Below are positions 1-10,090 of a stretch of 15,419 bases of DNA, piece by piece (the stretch's first letter is position 1; the number at the start of each line of letters is the position of its first letter). Origin of the DNA: Saccoglossus kowalevskii. Lineage: Eukaryota; Hemichordata; Enteropneusta; Harrimaniidae. The notes under the pieces were generated by a model. The model did no database searches. It worked only from the letters and a program-made list of their open reading frames with translations, and was not told the origin of the DNA. Both the position numbers and the translations under genes were made by a program. Location: positions 266,650 through 282,068 of the forward strand of contig NW_003134345.1 of assembly GCF_000003605.2 (NCBI RefSeq), in the 5' to 3' direction.

Positions 1-1555
1 AATGATGAATTGTGTGTGACCAATGTGTCGTATGGGACCCATATCGAACACTACGTGGTGTGATGATTGTGTTTGAACAATTCGTTGTATGGGATCCATA
101 TCGAACACTACATGGTGTGATGATGAATTGTGTGTGACCAATATGTCGTATGGGACCCATATCAAACACTACATGGTGTGATGATTAATTGTGTTTGAAC
201 AATGTGTTGTATGGAATCCATATCGAACACTACATGGTGTGATGATGAATTGTGTGTGACCAATGTGTCGTATGGGGACCATATTGAACACTACACCATG
301 TGATGAATTGTGTAAATGTGTTGTATGAAACCCATATCGAACACTACACCATGTGATGATGAATTGTGTGTGACCAATGTGTCGTATGGGGTTCATATTG
401 AACACTACATGGTGTTATGATGAATTGTGTGACCAATGTGTTGTATGGGGTCCATATTGAACACTACATGGTGTAATTATGAATTGTGTAAATAATGTGT
501 CGTATGGGACTATATTGAACACTACATAGTGAAATGATGAATTGTATGTGAACAATGTGTTGTACAGGGCCATATTGAACACTACATGGTGTAATGATGA
601 ATTGTGTGTGAACAATGTGTCGTTTGGGGACATATTGAACACTACATAGTGAATGATGAATTGTGTGTGAACAATGTGTCGTACAGGGCCATATTGAACA
701 CTACTTGGTGTAATGATGAATTGTGTGTGAAAAATGTGTCATATGGGCCTTATTGAACACTGTATGGTTTTATGATGAATTGTATGTGAACAATGTGTCA
801 TATGGGGTCCATATCGAACACTACATGGTGTATTGATGAATTGTGTGTGAACAATGAGTCGTATGGGACCATATTGAACACTACATGGTGTAATGATGAA
901 TTGTGTGTGAACAATGTGTCGTTTGGGGACATATTGAACACTACATAGTGAATGATGAATTGTGTGTGAACAATGTGTCGTACAGGGCCATATTGAACAC
1001 TACTTGGTGTAATGATGAATTGTGTGTGAAAAATGTGTCATATGGGCCTTATTGAACACTGTATGGTTTTATGATGAATTGTATGTGAACAATGTGTCAT
1101 ATGGGGTCCATATCGAACACTACATGGTGTATTGATGAATTGTGTGTGAACAATGAGTCGTATGGGACCATATTGAACACTACATGGTGTAATGATGAAT
1201 TGTGTGTGAACAATGTGTCATATGGGCCTTATTGAACACTGTATGGTTTTATGATGAATTGTATGTGAACAATGTGTCATATGGGGTCCATATCGAACAC
1301 TACATGGTGTATTGATAAATTGTGTGTGAACAATGAGTCGTATGGGACCATATTGAACACTACATAGTGAATGATGAATTGTCTGTGAACAATGTGTCGT
1401 ACAGGGCCATATTGAACACTACATGGTGTATTGATGAATTGTGTGTGAACAATGTGTCGTATGGGACCATATTGAACACTACATGATGTAATGATGAATT
1501 GTGTGTGAACAATGTGTCGTATGGGGGGCATATTGAACACTACATGGTGTAATGA
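1..1555. repeat. Satellite array, about 26 monomers of 58-61 bp
   Basis: A head-to-tail array runs from the left edge to about 1555, where it stops abruptly. Each monomer contains the core catattgaacactacatgg (or catatcgaacac variants), a linker like gatgaattgtgtgtgaac, and caatgtgtcgtatggg. I counted about 26 occurrences of the gaacac core, spaced mostly 58-61 bp apart. The left part (1-240) alternates two monomer types (gtgtgtgacc and gtgtttgaac), a dimer of about 119 bp. The middle part shows a five-monomer higher-order unit. Because 60 is a multiple of three, the minus strand shows repetitive open frames, but these are by-products of the repeat. The array has no visible coding role. It could be a local minisatellite or the edge of a larger block, since the left end is cut by the window. 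Confidence 0.97.
570..1219. repeat. Higher-order 299 bp unit duplicated in the satellite
   Basis: Positions 570-920 match 869-1219 base for base when read side by side, with a shift of 299 bp (five monomers). Marker variants such as cgtttgggga, gtacagggcc, aaaaatgtgtcatatggg and actgtatggttttatg recur in the same order. A third, partial copy of three of these monomers follows at about 1200-1365 with a shift of 180 bp and only two differences (near 1211 and 1317). Perfect identity over about 350 bp, against clear divergence between neighbouring monomers, indicates recent unequal exchange or slippage. An assembly duplication is the alternative. Confidence 0.9.
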
Positions 1556-2027
1556 AAAACGTCAAGCTGACCATGGTGGTTGTATGTATTCCTCGTCGAG
1601 TCAGGGGTCTACAAATATTACTCTCAGCGCGACAAATGTATACATTTTGCAAACTGAAACGAGTGGTTTCTATTGGCTGATTGAATAACATTGTAACATT
1701 TTTAAATGATATTGTTGTGCCAATGAAATTTATACTCGTTTATAAAGATGAAGGGAATGCCTTTGTTACGCTGAAAGTGCGGGGAGCAACACAAATCATA
1801 TTTTAGAAAACTTACATATATATTTGTATACTAATATTAAGAAAACACATGTTAACAAGAAGACAGACGAAAATATAACTGACCAATTTTACTAACGGAT
1901 GTGACGTATTCTCTGCACATATGTTCAATTAATCAATTGTATCAACTATAAATAAAGACATATATTTGTTTCGTTAACTCAAATACACCAGAAAATACAT
2001 TGTTTAGTGTATTTTGTAGTTCTTTAG
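1556..2027. other. Non-coding spacer after the satellite
   Basis: There is no satellite sequence, convincing exon or structured RNA in this 472 bp stretch. It is AT-rich with stops in all frames. It separates the satellite end from the first inverted-repeat element. An inverted CCAAT (attggct) lies near 1673, without other promoter signals beside it. Confidence 0.6.
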
Positions 2028-2160
2028 TTAAAGCGTGGTGGTCGTCGCGCAGCGCGTGTTCGAATTTCATATAAATAAACAATGTATTTTACACGCGTTG
2101 TATACGTCGCTATGAGTCCCATATCGAACAGGACGCGACACGACGACCACCGCCCTTTAA
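2028..2160. mobile_element. 133 bp MITE-like element with terminal inverted repeats (copy 1)
   Basis: The element begins ttaaagcgtggtggtcgtcg and ends cgacgaccaccgccctttaa, so its two ends are imperfect inverted repeats. The similarity reaches about 36 bp inward, to a shared tgttcga. Both ends carry TTAA, which would be the target duplication if the element is piggyBac-like. The ends are themselves palindromic (TTAAAG/CTTTAA), so a TA duplication is also possible. No transposase is encoded, so it is a non-autonomous element. Copy 2 at 14437-14886 has the same 133 bp length once its insertion is removed and differs at 8 of 133 positions, which confirms both boundaries. Confidence 0.85.
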
Positions 2161-3040
2161 CTTTTGTTTAACCATTTTTGGCATAGTTATTCTTTTACCC
2201 ATTTTGATAAACAACATCAACAGATAACTATTATATCAATTCCATATTTGTTTCTGGTTGGGCATTAATAGTTTGCCATGACAGTGCACGTGATCGTACT
2301 CTTTCAGTTTGCGGAATATTCTATCTTTGATACTTTCGGATATTGAACTTCGCTAGGCTATGTGTCCTCTTGTCCTATTCTGTACATATAATACGCCATC
2401 TATGGTGGGAATCACATTCCTTTCGTTCACTACACGTATATTTACATGACTATGGAGCATATTTCTAAAAATACATAATAAGTGTATGCATGGTCACACC
2501 CAGACCACCTGTTTGAATTGCAAATCGAATTGCGCAATTGTAAAAAAAATATCAAAATTTTGTATTTGGGCTCTAAAGTTGCCAAATTGTTAATATTAAA
2601 AATATCAATAATAAAAACTCGTCTGTAATGGGTAAACATGTTATCTTTAAATGTTCGTGAACACCATGGTGATTGGCACTGGTGCCGTGATGCTGTCGGG
2701 TCAATATCAATTTCATGATGATTGTGACAATAATAACACTCCATCAACTTCTTCAGTTATTTCGATATTTCAGAATATAATATTTCATTCGCACAACGGG
2801 TGGCAGGTTCTAACTGGTGTGTCCTGGTGAAAAATAACCATCTATGCGAAAGCCACGAATATTGTTTTTTTGATCCTGTGAGAATATTGGTGTACGAAAA
2901 GTGTGCGTGTTGTTGGCACAAGATACATTAGCATAAGAAAGACAGGACAGAGGAAACAGAGAGTGTTTTGATATGCAAATATGCTACTGTACTGTACGGG
3001 CGATTAAACAATAAGTCGAAAGGCTTTGTGGATATCCCAC
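2161..3040. other. Intergenic region upstream of the fibropellin-like gene
   Basis: No supported gene is seen. A minus-strand open frame at 2442-2747 and another at 2928-3212 have no recognisable domain, and their length is not surprising in AT-rich DNA. A CACGTG E-box lies at 2287-2292. The stretch may hold distal regulatory sequence for the gene starting at 3341, but nothing more specific can be read. Confidence 0.5.
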
Positions 3041-3047
3041 TACGCGA

Positions 3048-3058
3048 CCAATGATTGG
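3048..3058. promoter_or_regulatory. Palindromic double CCAAT box
   Basis: The 11 bp CCAATGATTGG contains a CCAAT pentamer on each strand, the core bound by NF-Y in animals. It lies about 250 bp upstream of the inferred transcription start and is followed closely by a TGAGTGAC element resembling an AP-1 site. Distance and orientation fit a proximal promoter role. Function is inferred from the motif only. Confidence 0.4.
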
Positions 3059-3266
3059 CTGAGTGACGTTTTTCTATGTCTAAAAATACTCTGTCCGAGA
3101 TACAACTAGCGAGAGTAGCATCATCATCGTCATCACCATAACCCCGGCCACGAGGACCCCGTACTCCAGAGGATAAATACGGAATTGCGACGTACGCCAT
3201 TGTTACCATCAAGTATGCTCTTACCGCTACCTGTAACTACTGAAAGCGAGAGTACTGTGTGTGGCA

Positions 3267-3274
3267 TATTTAAA
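3267..3274 (+). promoter_or_regulatory. TATA-like box of the EGF/CUB gene
   Basis: TATTTAAA lies 67 bp before the last base ahead of ATG 3341. TATA boxes usually act 25-30 bp upstream of the start site, which would place transcription initiation near 3297-3305 and give a short 5' UTR of about 35-45 nt. No strong initiator was recognised. An alternative upstream first exon cannot be excluded. Confidence 0.4.
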
Positions 3275-3340
3275 TCCCGATAAAATAACGCGCATCGATC
3301 GAAACGAACAAGGAGTGAAATACATCGTACATTATTTACA

Positions 3341-3425
3341 ATGTTCAGGACTTATACAATGACTTTCATAGGATTTATAATTGTGGCGTTGTTTTCTGTG
3401 AATATATTCGTCGACGGAGCCGGCG
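3341..3425 (+). CDS. Exon 1: start codon and signal peptide
   Basis: The exon encodes 28 residues plus one base, starting MFRTYTMTFIGF. A short N-terminal part with one Arg is followed by a hydrophobic core (FIGFIIVALFSVNIFV) and a small-residue end (DGAG), the three-part layout of a secretory signal peptide. Cleavage could fall after VDG or after GAG, just before the first EGF cysteine. The first ATG has A at -3 (ttacaATG), a fair Kozak context. A second in-frame ATG at 3359-3361 (Met7) also has A at -3 and would leave a shorter signal. The donor is ggcg|gtaagt, phase 1, which fits the next recognised exon at 11871 exactly. No cysteine is present. The main doubt is whether an unrecognised exon lies in the long intron. 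Confidence 0.8.
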
Positions 3426-4043
3426 GTAAGTTTGCAATTAAATACTCAATGTAGCTATATAGTATTACGTTACAGAGGCACAACATGGCGTCTCACTGTG
3501 ACTGTATCTATGTACAACATCGTCGTATACCGTACGGAATACGTAAATTCACACTAAAATGTACTAATAAACGCACACATTTTTGATTCACTACCGATCT
3601 TAGTGATGGAGAATCAGTATCGTTACAGTGCGTTGCAGCGATTGTGACATCAATACTCGTAGGGAAGCGGTCACAGCTGATAGATGTAATCCACTTGTTT
3701 AGCATAGCGTATTTTGTTTGTAAAATAAAACTGAAACATATATTCGTATATCTTGGAAATGAAATATAATTTCACATACACAATAATTCTAGGTAAGTTA
3801 TGCTTTCATCTACGACGTTCGGTACACATTAAACAAGGTTACCTTGACACAGTAGCGGTCACCTTTATTATTTTAACCATTAAACTATCTAAACAATAAC
3901 GATGATCAGACCAAATTGGATGATCGCCACTATAAATTATTTCTCATAATATCTTTCTACATCCAACAATATATAATATAGAGAACGTAAATACACCTGT
4001 TACGTTAAAGAATAAATGCAAAACGCCACGACTGAAAGTGCTT

Positions 4044-4081
4044 TGTATTGTATTGTACTGTATTGTATTGTATTTTATTGT
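4044..4081. repeat. (TATTG)n microsatellite
   Basis: About seven imperfect TATTG/TGTAT units (tgtattgtattgtactg and onward) in intron 1, interrupted by one C and one expanded T run. It is a simple slippage repeat with no visible function. Confidence 0.85.
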
Positions 4082-4471
4082 ATAAAAAGTAAACATATCG
4101 TTTTGTAGCATTATAATTTCGGGGGTGAGTCCATGGTGGAAGTAAAATAATTATCTATTTTGCTAATATAAATATATATTTTCTCTATGTGTATGATATC
4201 GGTGTCATTCCTTGTCATAATTGAGGGTGGAGTTCAGTTCGTAGTATCACATTACGGATCAAATTATCCCAGTGCTGTCACCTGGAACGCTGTAGGAAAC
4301 CACCACATATCACGCCCATAGTTCGTAACACGCGCGCAAATTGGCAATTTACCTTCGAAAGTGCATAATAACACGTGAAAATTGAATTTCGTCGATCTCA
4401 ACGAGTCAAAATAACGAGGCACACTCGTTTTTCAGACCTATTACGCCAACCTGTTATAACAATAGATCGTG

Positions 4472-4484
4472 TGACCTCTGACCT
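4472..4484 (-). promoter_or_regulatory. Perfect DR1 nuclear-receptor half-site pair
   Basis: TGACCTCTGACCT reads on the minus strand as AGGTCA, one base, AGGTCA. This is the textbook DR1 element used by RXR, HNF4 and COUP-TF type receptors. It lies in intron 1 about 1 kb after exon 1, where enhancers are common. Binding is untested; the exact two-half-site match is the evidence. Confidence 0.4.
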
Positions 4485-5379
4485 ATAAACGCTACCGATA
4501 CTCTCCTAGTTGTACTGGCAAGGTATAAACATACAAAATAACAATACATAAATTAAGACAGGGCTTCATATTACAATACCTTTTGTGAATCTCTTAACTT
4601 TTACCAAAAAAAGGTGTTTTCGCTATGAGAATCCTTGGGTCGGCTCGGACGTTACATAACAAGTTAAACTGCATAGTTGGTACCCATCAACACGAACATC
4701 TTAATTCTCTAAATATGGCAGTATAAAACATTCTATCTTAGTTATTAAATGTCAAAGCCATCCCATTTTTTTGTATTTATTAAACTGAAACCAAGCTATA
4801 ATTATATTACTATAGTATTCATTCAATCTAATTGCTAATTATTCTCACCACGGTGTGGATAAAATGTAGGAATATGTAATATACATATCAGTTCAGACAA
4901 CATGTAGATACACGATTTAATATACAATCTAAAACATTCAAACCAAATAGTGAATACAATAATAACGGTAATTACCTTCAGTAAACAAAGAATAAATTAA
5001 GATAAATATATGTGTACGCGTATTACACATATTATTAGTTTTATATATTTTCGTTTATGTCCTGTTCTTGCTCCGATTGTTGTAATGGATTGTCAAAACA
5101 CTGCACAGTTATTTATGATAATTGACGAATACTACAAATACCAATATTAATAATGCCGGACACGTACACCACGGTAACGCATATACGTCGACGGCTGTTA
5201 TACTCAACTACCAAATTAACAGGATTGTGCTGCAATGATCAAAACACTGATTTCACGTAACACGAATGTGAACTGAATTACGAAGAAGAGTCTTGGTATA
5301 AGTGTTCTTGTAATATCCTATATTTGTAACGTAATTATTAAATTAATATATGTTGTGACATGGGACGACGAGATTCTTC

Positions 5380-5387
5380 TGACGTCA
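5380..5387. promoter_or_regulatory. Full palindromic CRE (TGACGTCA)
   Basis: The exact 8 bp cAMP response element core, which CREB/ATF factors bind, occurs in intron 1. One exact 8-mer in 15 kb is not statistically strong, so this is only a candidate. Confidence 0.25.
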
Positions 5388-6521
5388 CAGTCGATATATC
5401 ATTGAGGACCCTATGAATACTATAAGCAAATACATACTATAAAATATATAATTATCGCATATTGTGAGAGAAAATAAGACAGACATAAGTTTACAGCAAT
5501 ACATTGTGAGAATCAATCAGAATAATATGCGTATGCGGTCCACGGAATAATTTAACTTTACTCATAGATACAATAATGTATACGTGCCCATTTCCTTTTT
5601 TTATTAATTCATGTATCCAGTGATCGTAACCATGGCAATGTTACAATGTTACTTCCGTCAACAGATATTTGTTGGGCATTTTACAATGTACATGTGTGCA
5701 ATACACAGAGAAGCTAAAAATATAACGAGAGAAAATGTTTAAAATGTTCGAAAATAGGAATACGTGTAGATTTGGCATAAAAACAAATCTTAAAATTTAT
5801 TTATAAAATCCCATACTTTCTATGATTTTTTTTCATATACACATGTTTGTTTGGGAGGCGATTTAATAATTTGTTATATTTCAATTTCATTTCTTTACTG
5901 TTTTTACCCGCGGATAGTAGCATTTATTTGAATAAAACACAATAATAATCAATAAAGTATCGAATCGATAAAACATATTATAACACAAAAAAAGACATAT
6001 TTGATTTATACAATTCATAATATTGTAATCCAACTGAAAACACGCTCAGTTTTATTAAATTCACACGCACTATTTCTAAATTCATAAGCACTATTTCCCC
6101 CAAACATATTCTCCTTAGAAATGTCCCTAATGATATGATTTCTCCGCGTTCTCCGTCAGAAGTGGAAGGCATCGTCGTTCGAAATCGGCACCTCATAACT
6201 CGCTAGAAAAAAGGGAATATTAAGTGGAGTCCGCTCCATCTGTGAAACTGGATGACCGTGCATGTTTTCAATTGTGTAACAAAAAAGTATGACACACACT
6301 GACACGTCTATTTACTAAGGATTAGTGAGCCAACATTGTATCTACATACTGACAGTAATAACAATTGTCCTCAAACTCCCATAAACCTTATAGTAATATG
6401 TATATGAATTGAAAGCCATATTTGTAGTGATAGTGAAAAATAATGGTTGGATAATAAAAAAAAAACGAATTTAAATATTAATGTTTTACGTACGTTTTAC
6501 TACTTTCATTTTTTTTCATAC

Positions 6522-6621
6522 TGTTCAAATTTCGTGTTAATAAACAATGTATTTTACACGTGTTGTATGTCGTATGAAAACCAAATCGAACACAAAGTGG
6601 TACAACGACTTTGCCCCTTAA
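6522..6621. mobile_element. Divergent, 5'-eroded copy of the 133 bp MITE family
   Basis: The stretch shares ttcaaatttcgtg, taaacaatgtattttacac, gtgttgtatgtcg, aaatcgaacac and a gcccc-TTAA right end with the element at 2028-2160, in the same order and orientation. The left inverted repeat is not recognisable, although a TTAA at 6478-6481 sits about where the left end would be. Its right half (tcgtatg, aaccaaatcgaacac, agtggt) is closer to the satellite monomer at 1-1555 than the two better-preserved copies are. It is a decayed element or a member of a sister subfamily. Confidence 0.7.
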
Positions 6622-7114
6622 TATAAGAGACCGGAATCTCAATTCAAAGAGTTTGCCGCACTGTGATGCACATGTTGGCCATTCCACTGACGTGATCACG
6701 CATTATCCGTTAAATAAAAATAAACCCTTGAAATGAAAAGATTGCTGCGCACTCAGATAAGAACAGTGAAAGGTCATCTCACCACGGATCTTATTAGTGG
6801 TGAATTGTGTTTCCTTGCAGATTCATCAACGTTATCTTTGTATGTTATAATATAACAAAAATAAATACAGTATGAATAAATTATTATGTGATAAATAAAT
6901 CTCGATCGCGTTTAAAAAATGATATAAAGATTCATATCTCTAAAGATTAGAAACCTATTACCATGTGATGTTTTAAATGTTCATTCATCGTATAATCTGC
7001 TGAGCAAATCGTGTACGATCTTGCACCTGAAAAAATCTGTTTCCATGTATGTGATATGAATTCATTTTCACTTGATGTAAACTAACATACATTCTGCAGA
7101 AACAATTCTGTATC

Positions 7115-7128
7115 GTCGCCACGGCAAC
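7115..7128. promoter_or_regulatory. RFX-type X-box candidate
   Basis: GTCGCCACGGCAAC fits the animal X-box consensus (GTNRCC, 0-3 bases, RGYAAC) at every fixed position. RFX factors bind this inverted repeat and control many ciliary genes. It lies in intron 1. A second candidate is at 10077-10090 and a one-mismatch version at 5626-5639. Function is not shown. Confidence 0.3.
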
Positions 7129-8145
7129 CAAACACTTCACGTTCTTCGGAATTCTCGTATATTCGGGCTTTTTATATACAAGGAAATATAGTTCCAGTAT
7201 TATACCGTTAAGATCATTGAATTTGAAAATCCATATTTTTCTATTCGAGTCTACCATATTTTCTATACAGTTTTTTCATCAATACATCGCCATTTTTGGC
7301 AATGACTGAACAATCATGATTATTTACTGAACTACAGTCGAGAATGACATCATATAGACTCAATAATCTATCATACGCCCGTGATGCAATCAGCGATTGA
7401 AAAACACTCCTCGCACGCAACGGTCGACGCAATGAAGGACAAGTGTGTTCAACCAAACTGACGTACTTATGAATCAGAATCTCAGACCACATTGACAACG
7501 GTGACGGTACTTTGTGAAGAGTCCTTAATGTAAGCAGCGTATATTATACAGTACATCGCCATTAATTGTATCTGTAGCAGCCACTTAGCATTATGGCGGA
7601 ACACGTACGTAATTAGCACGGTACTGTGTATAGAGAGTCATTAAGTGAAGAAAACAACATGACAGTTACTGTTCTTAAGTCTGCATATACTCTAAATTTA
7701 AATTGTATTGTATCGTATCTGTCAGTGTCCTAGGTCCTGGAAAAGAATACGACATCAATACTATGATATGTCGGAGAGATTCTTACATTGTAATGATTAA
7801 AGAATTAGTTCAACGCATGTCAGTCCCACCTGTGACATGACCCCGCCACCTCCGATTAATTATGCATGCAGATATGCTATATAAATTTCAAGAGTTTGTA
7901 AACTTGTAATTTTTAGTTGCATATTCGGTATTACAGACACACGTCTTGGAATAGTACACTGTCTGTATTTATGGCAGTAATATAATGCCAAATTAAGGAC
8001 ATATTTGTAAAAAGTTTGTTATGAACAGTATTCCAGTGATTTCCAAACATACATTAGTGCATACAATAGTGCACAGACAACTAATAGTTGTCTGAGATTA
8101 GTGTAATGTGGGTAATAGTAGAGGCGCCAAGCCTGTTAACATTTA

Positions 8146-8353
8146 CTGTAAAATACTTTATCTTAGCTGGAATTAATTTTTGGTGAAAAGACTTTTTGAG
8201 CGTTTTGTATGGAATTGATTTACCCTGATTTTGGATGACTTGAATGTAAAATACAGGAAAAAGGGTATATTCACTGGATTTTATTTTCATTGAATCATCC
8301 CTTCAGCGAATATAGCGAAAATAAATTCCGAGCGAAAATAAAGTATTTTACAG
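8146..8353. mobile_element. 208 bp TA-flanked MITE with long inverted repeats
   Basis: The left end ctgtaaaatactttat is repeated exactly inverted at the right end (ataaagtattttacag). The inverted similarity extends inward imperfectly to about 35 bp (left tagctggaattaattttt against the inverse of aataaattccgagcg). TA dinucleotides flank both ends (8144-8145 and 8354-8355), which fits TA target-site duplication as in Tc1/mariner-type elements. No transposase is present. Similar palindromic elements with ACTGTAAA-type ends are, from general knowledge, common in marine invertebrate genomes. A minus-strand open frame across its left half is incidental. Confidence 0.75.
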
Positions 8354-10076
8354 TATATGACTTAAATACGGCGTGCACTTGAACATCAATAATAGCTGTG
8401 ACCTTTGATTAAAATGGTTTCTCCCTTAATGGTCAATGCACAGACGTGTAAACTCATGTCAATTGTTTGAGGTCACTTATTAATACAAACCACCTGTTGC
8501 TGCGCATTCTTGTTCAAGACAATACTATTTTTATCACACAACACAGTACATAGCAAGTGTTTTATAACTATATAAATGTGTAATATTCATAGTAACGAGC
8601 GATGTACTGAAAAATTCTCCATATGCGACAACGATTGTTACAGAATATGTTTACCGAAATCAGCTTAACCAAATCCTGGCTGTAAAACAGATTGATACTG
8701 TTAGTTTTGTAATTCGATCTCCTGTCAAGGTCGATACATTATGTGGAATGCATGTACTTGAACCAGCTTAGTAGTAGTAATACAATTGAAACAAACATTT
8801 TTAATTAAGTTTTGTTACACGAGTATAACAAAGTCCATTTCATAATGTCAATTCATAACCTATTTGATAATGTTTAATAGCAATATTGTTTGAATGTTAT
8901 TGTTTGAATGTACTAGATTTTGCATTAACAAGATTTGTGAAATAATTTTTGAAACAACTTTCTTAATTACTAGTATTTTTTTTCTTTTTGAGAGGTCAAA
9001 CTTTTCAGACTACCAGCATATGTATGTAAACGTGTTGTGGAGTATAACGTCATGTACCGTGAGTAATGGTACTAGGTAATCACTTATCAACTCACCATAC
9101 CAACTATGTATTTTCTCGTGTAATACAGTACTACGTAAATATAGAAATACATGCTGTATATGCTGTCCTTCTGAATTTATGAATATTAATTAAGCATATT
9201 ATTGAATTACATAAGTAGTTCCCACCCACACCATCACTCTGAAAGACTCATTGCACTAGTTTTTAAAGTCACCGAATTTGAATCTCCCAACATTTTTGTA
9301 TTTTGGTGTATAGTCGTCAGATGAGGCAATACCGATCATGTTATTGAGTGTTGTCTATAGAAGATGGTACTCCATTGTTTCTAAACTGTATATACGAACA
9401 TTAAAGTTGCAATAAATGTTAACATATAACTGACAGCTTCTGACATGGTCGATGTTTGAATGCACGTATTAACCTTTCAGTTGTGGGGTGTAATGACTTA
9501 AAGCTATAATGCCCCCAGCGACCTCGGTAAAATTATTTTATACATGTTGGCAATATTTTACAGAATTACCTTTTACCAATGTTAGAACATTTGAGCTTCC
9601 ATGGATCGTGTATTCTGAGTATTTGAGTAAAAACAGCATGCAATCATTTATTATTCTTCGACATGACATGTGACACATATGTGAGCGACAAACTCATTAA
9701 TCATAATACGCAATGTTCATCCACGTAATGGTAAACATCAAAGAATCAATAAGTGTTTTGTCTGCATTCCAGTTTCAATTTGCTGACGAGGTGAACGAAT
9801 CGACACTCCTTAACATAACCCACGTTGCTCACTTAGTGTAAGCCGATATCGTGCCAATTTAACAATTTTATTATTACATTAATTCATTATTTCTGTTTTA
9901 TTTAATACAACGTGGCCAATTGTGGCTCACGCCATCACTACTGTAAATGTGATAACGCATGTTATTAGTCAGAAGAAAACCACTTTCATTCATGTATTAG
10001 ATGCTATTATCCACAATAAGAGAAAATCATTAATATGTAGCGAGTATGAATTGTGTTCAAATATACGAGTTTGTGT

Positions 10077-10090
10077 GTTACCATGGAAAC
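10077..10090. promoter_or_regulatory. Second RFX-type X-box candidate
   Basis: GTTACCATGGAAAC fits the nematode-derived X-box form (GTHNYY-AT-RRNAAC) at every position. It differs from the vertebrate form at one base. It lies in intron 1, about 1.8 kb before the EGF1 exon. Confidence 0.25.

Noticed and set aside
169-1540. Several minus-strand open frames across the satellite with recurring CSVQYGP-like peptides
   Set aside because: They arise because the monomer is about 60 bp, a multiple of three. They contain no domain and shift frame with each monomer length change.
1-1555. Possible CRISPR array
   Set aside because: The whole 60 bp unit is repeated, with no unique spacers between short identical repeats, and the genome is eukaryotic.
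2041-2075. The gttcgaattt stretch in the 133 bp element as a Pol III B-box
   Set aside because: The last consensus C is missing and no A-box lies upstream. Its presence in the inverted repeat explains the motif.
2442-3212. Two minus-strand frames upstream of the gene (101 and 94 codons)
   Set aside because: No domain or splice support. Length is within chance for the composition, and the second overlaps the proposed promoter region.
6807-6853. A tttccttgcag acceptor-like site as the start of an extra exon in intron 1
   Set aside because: The phase 1 reading after it meets a stop within about a dozen codons, with no donor and no cysteine pattern.
8081-8290. A 69-codon minus-strand frame
   Set aside because: It overlaps the left part of the TA-flanked inverted-repeat element and shows no protein family features.
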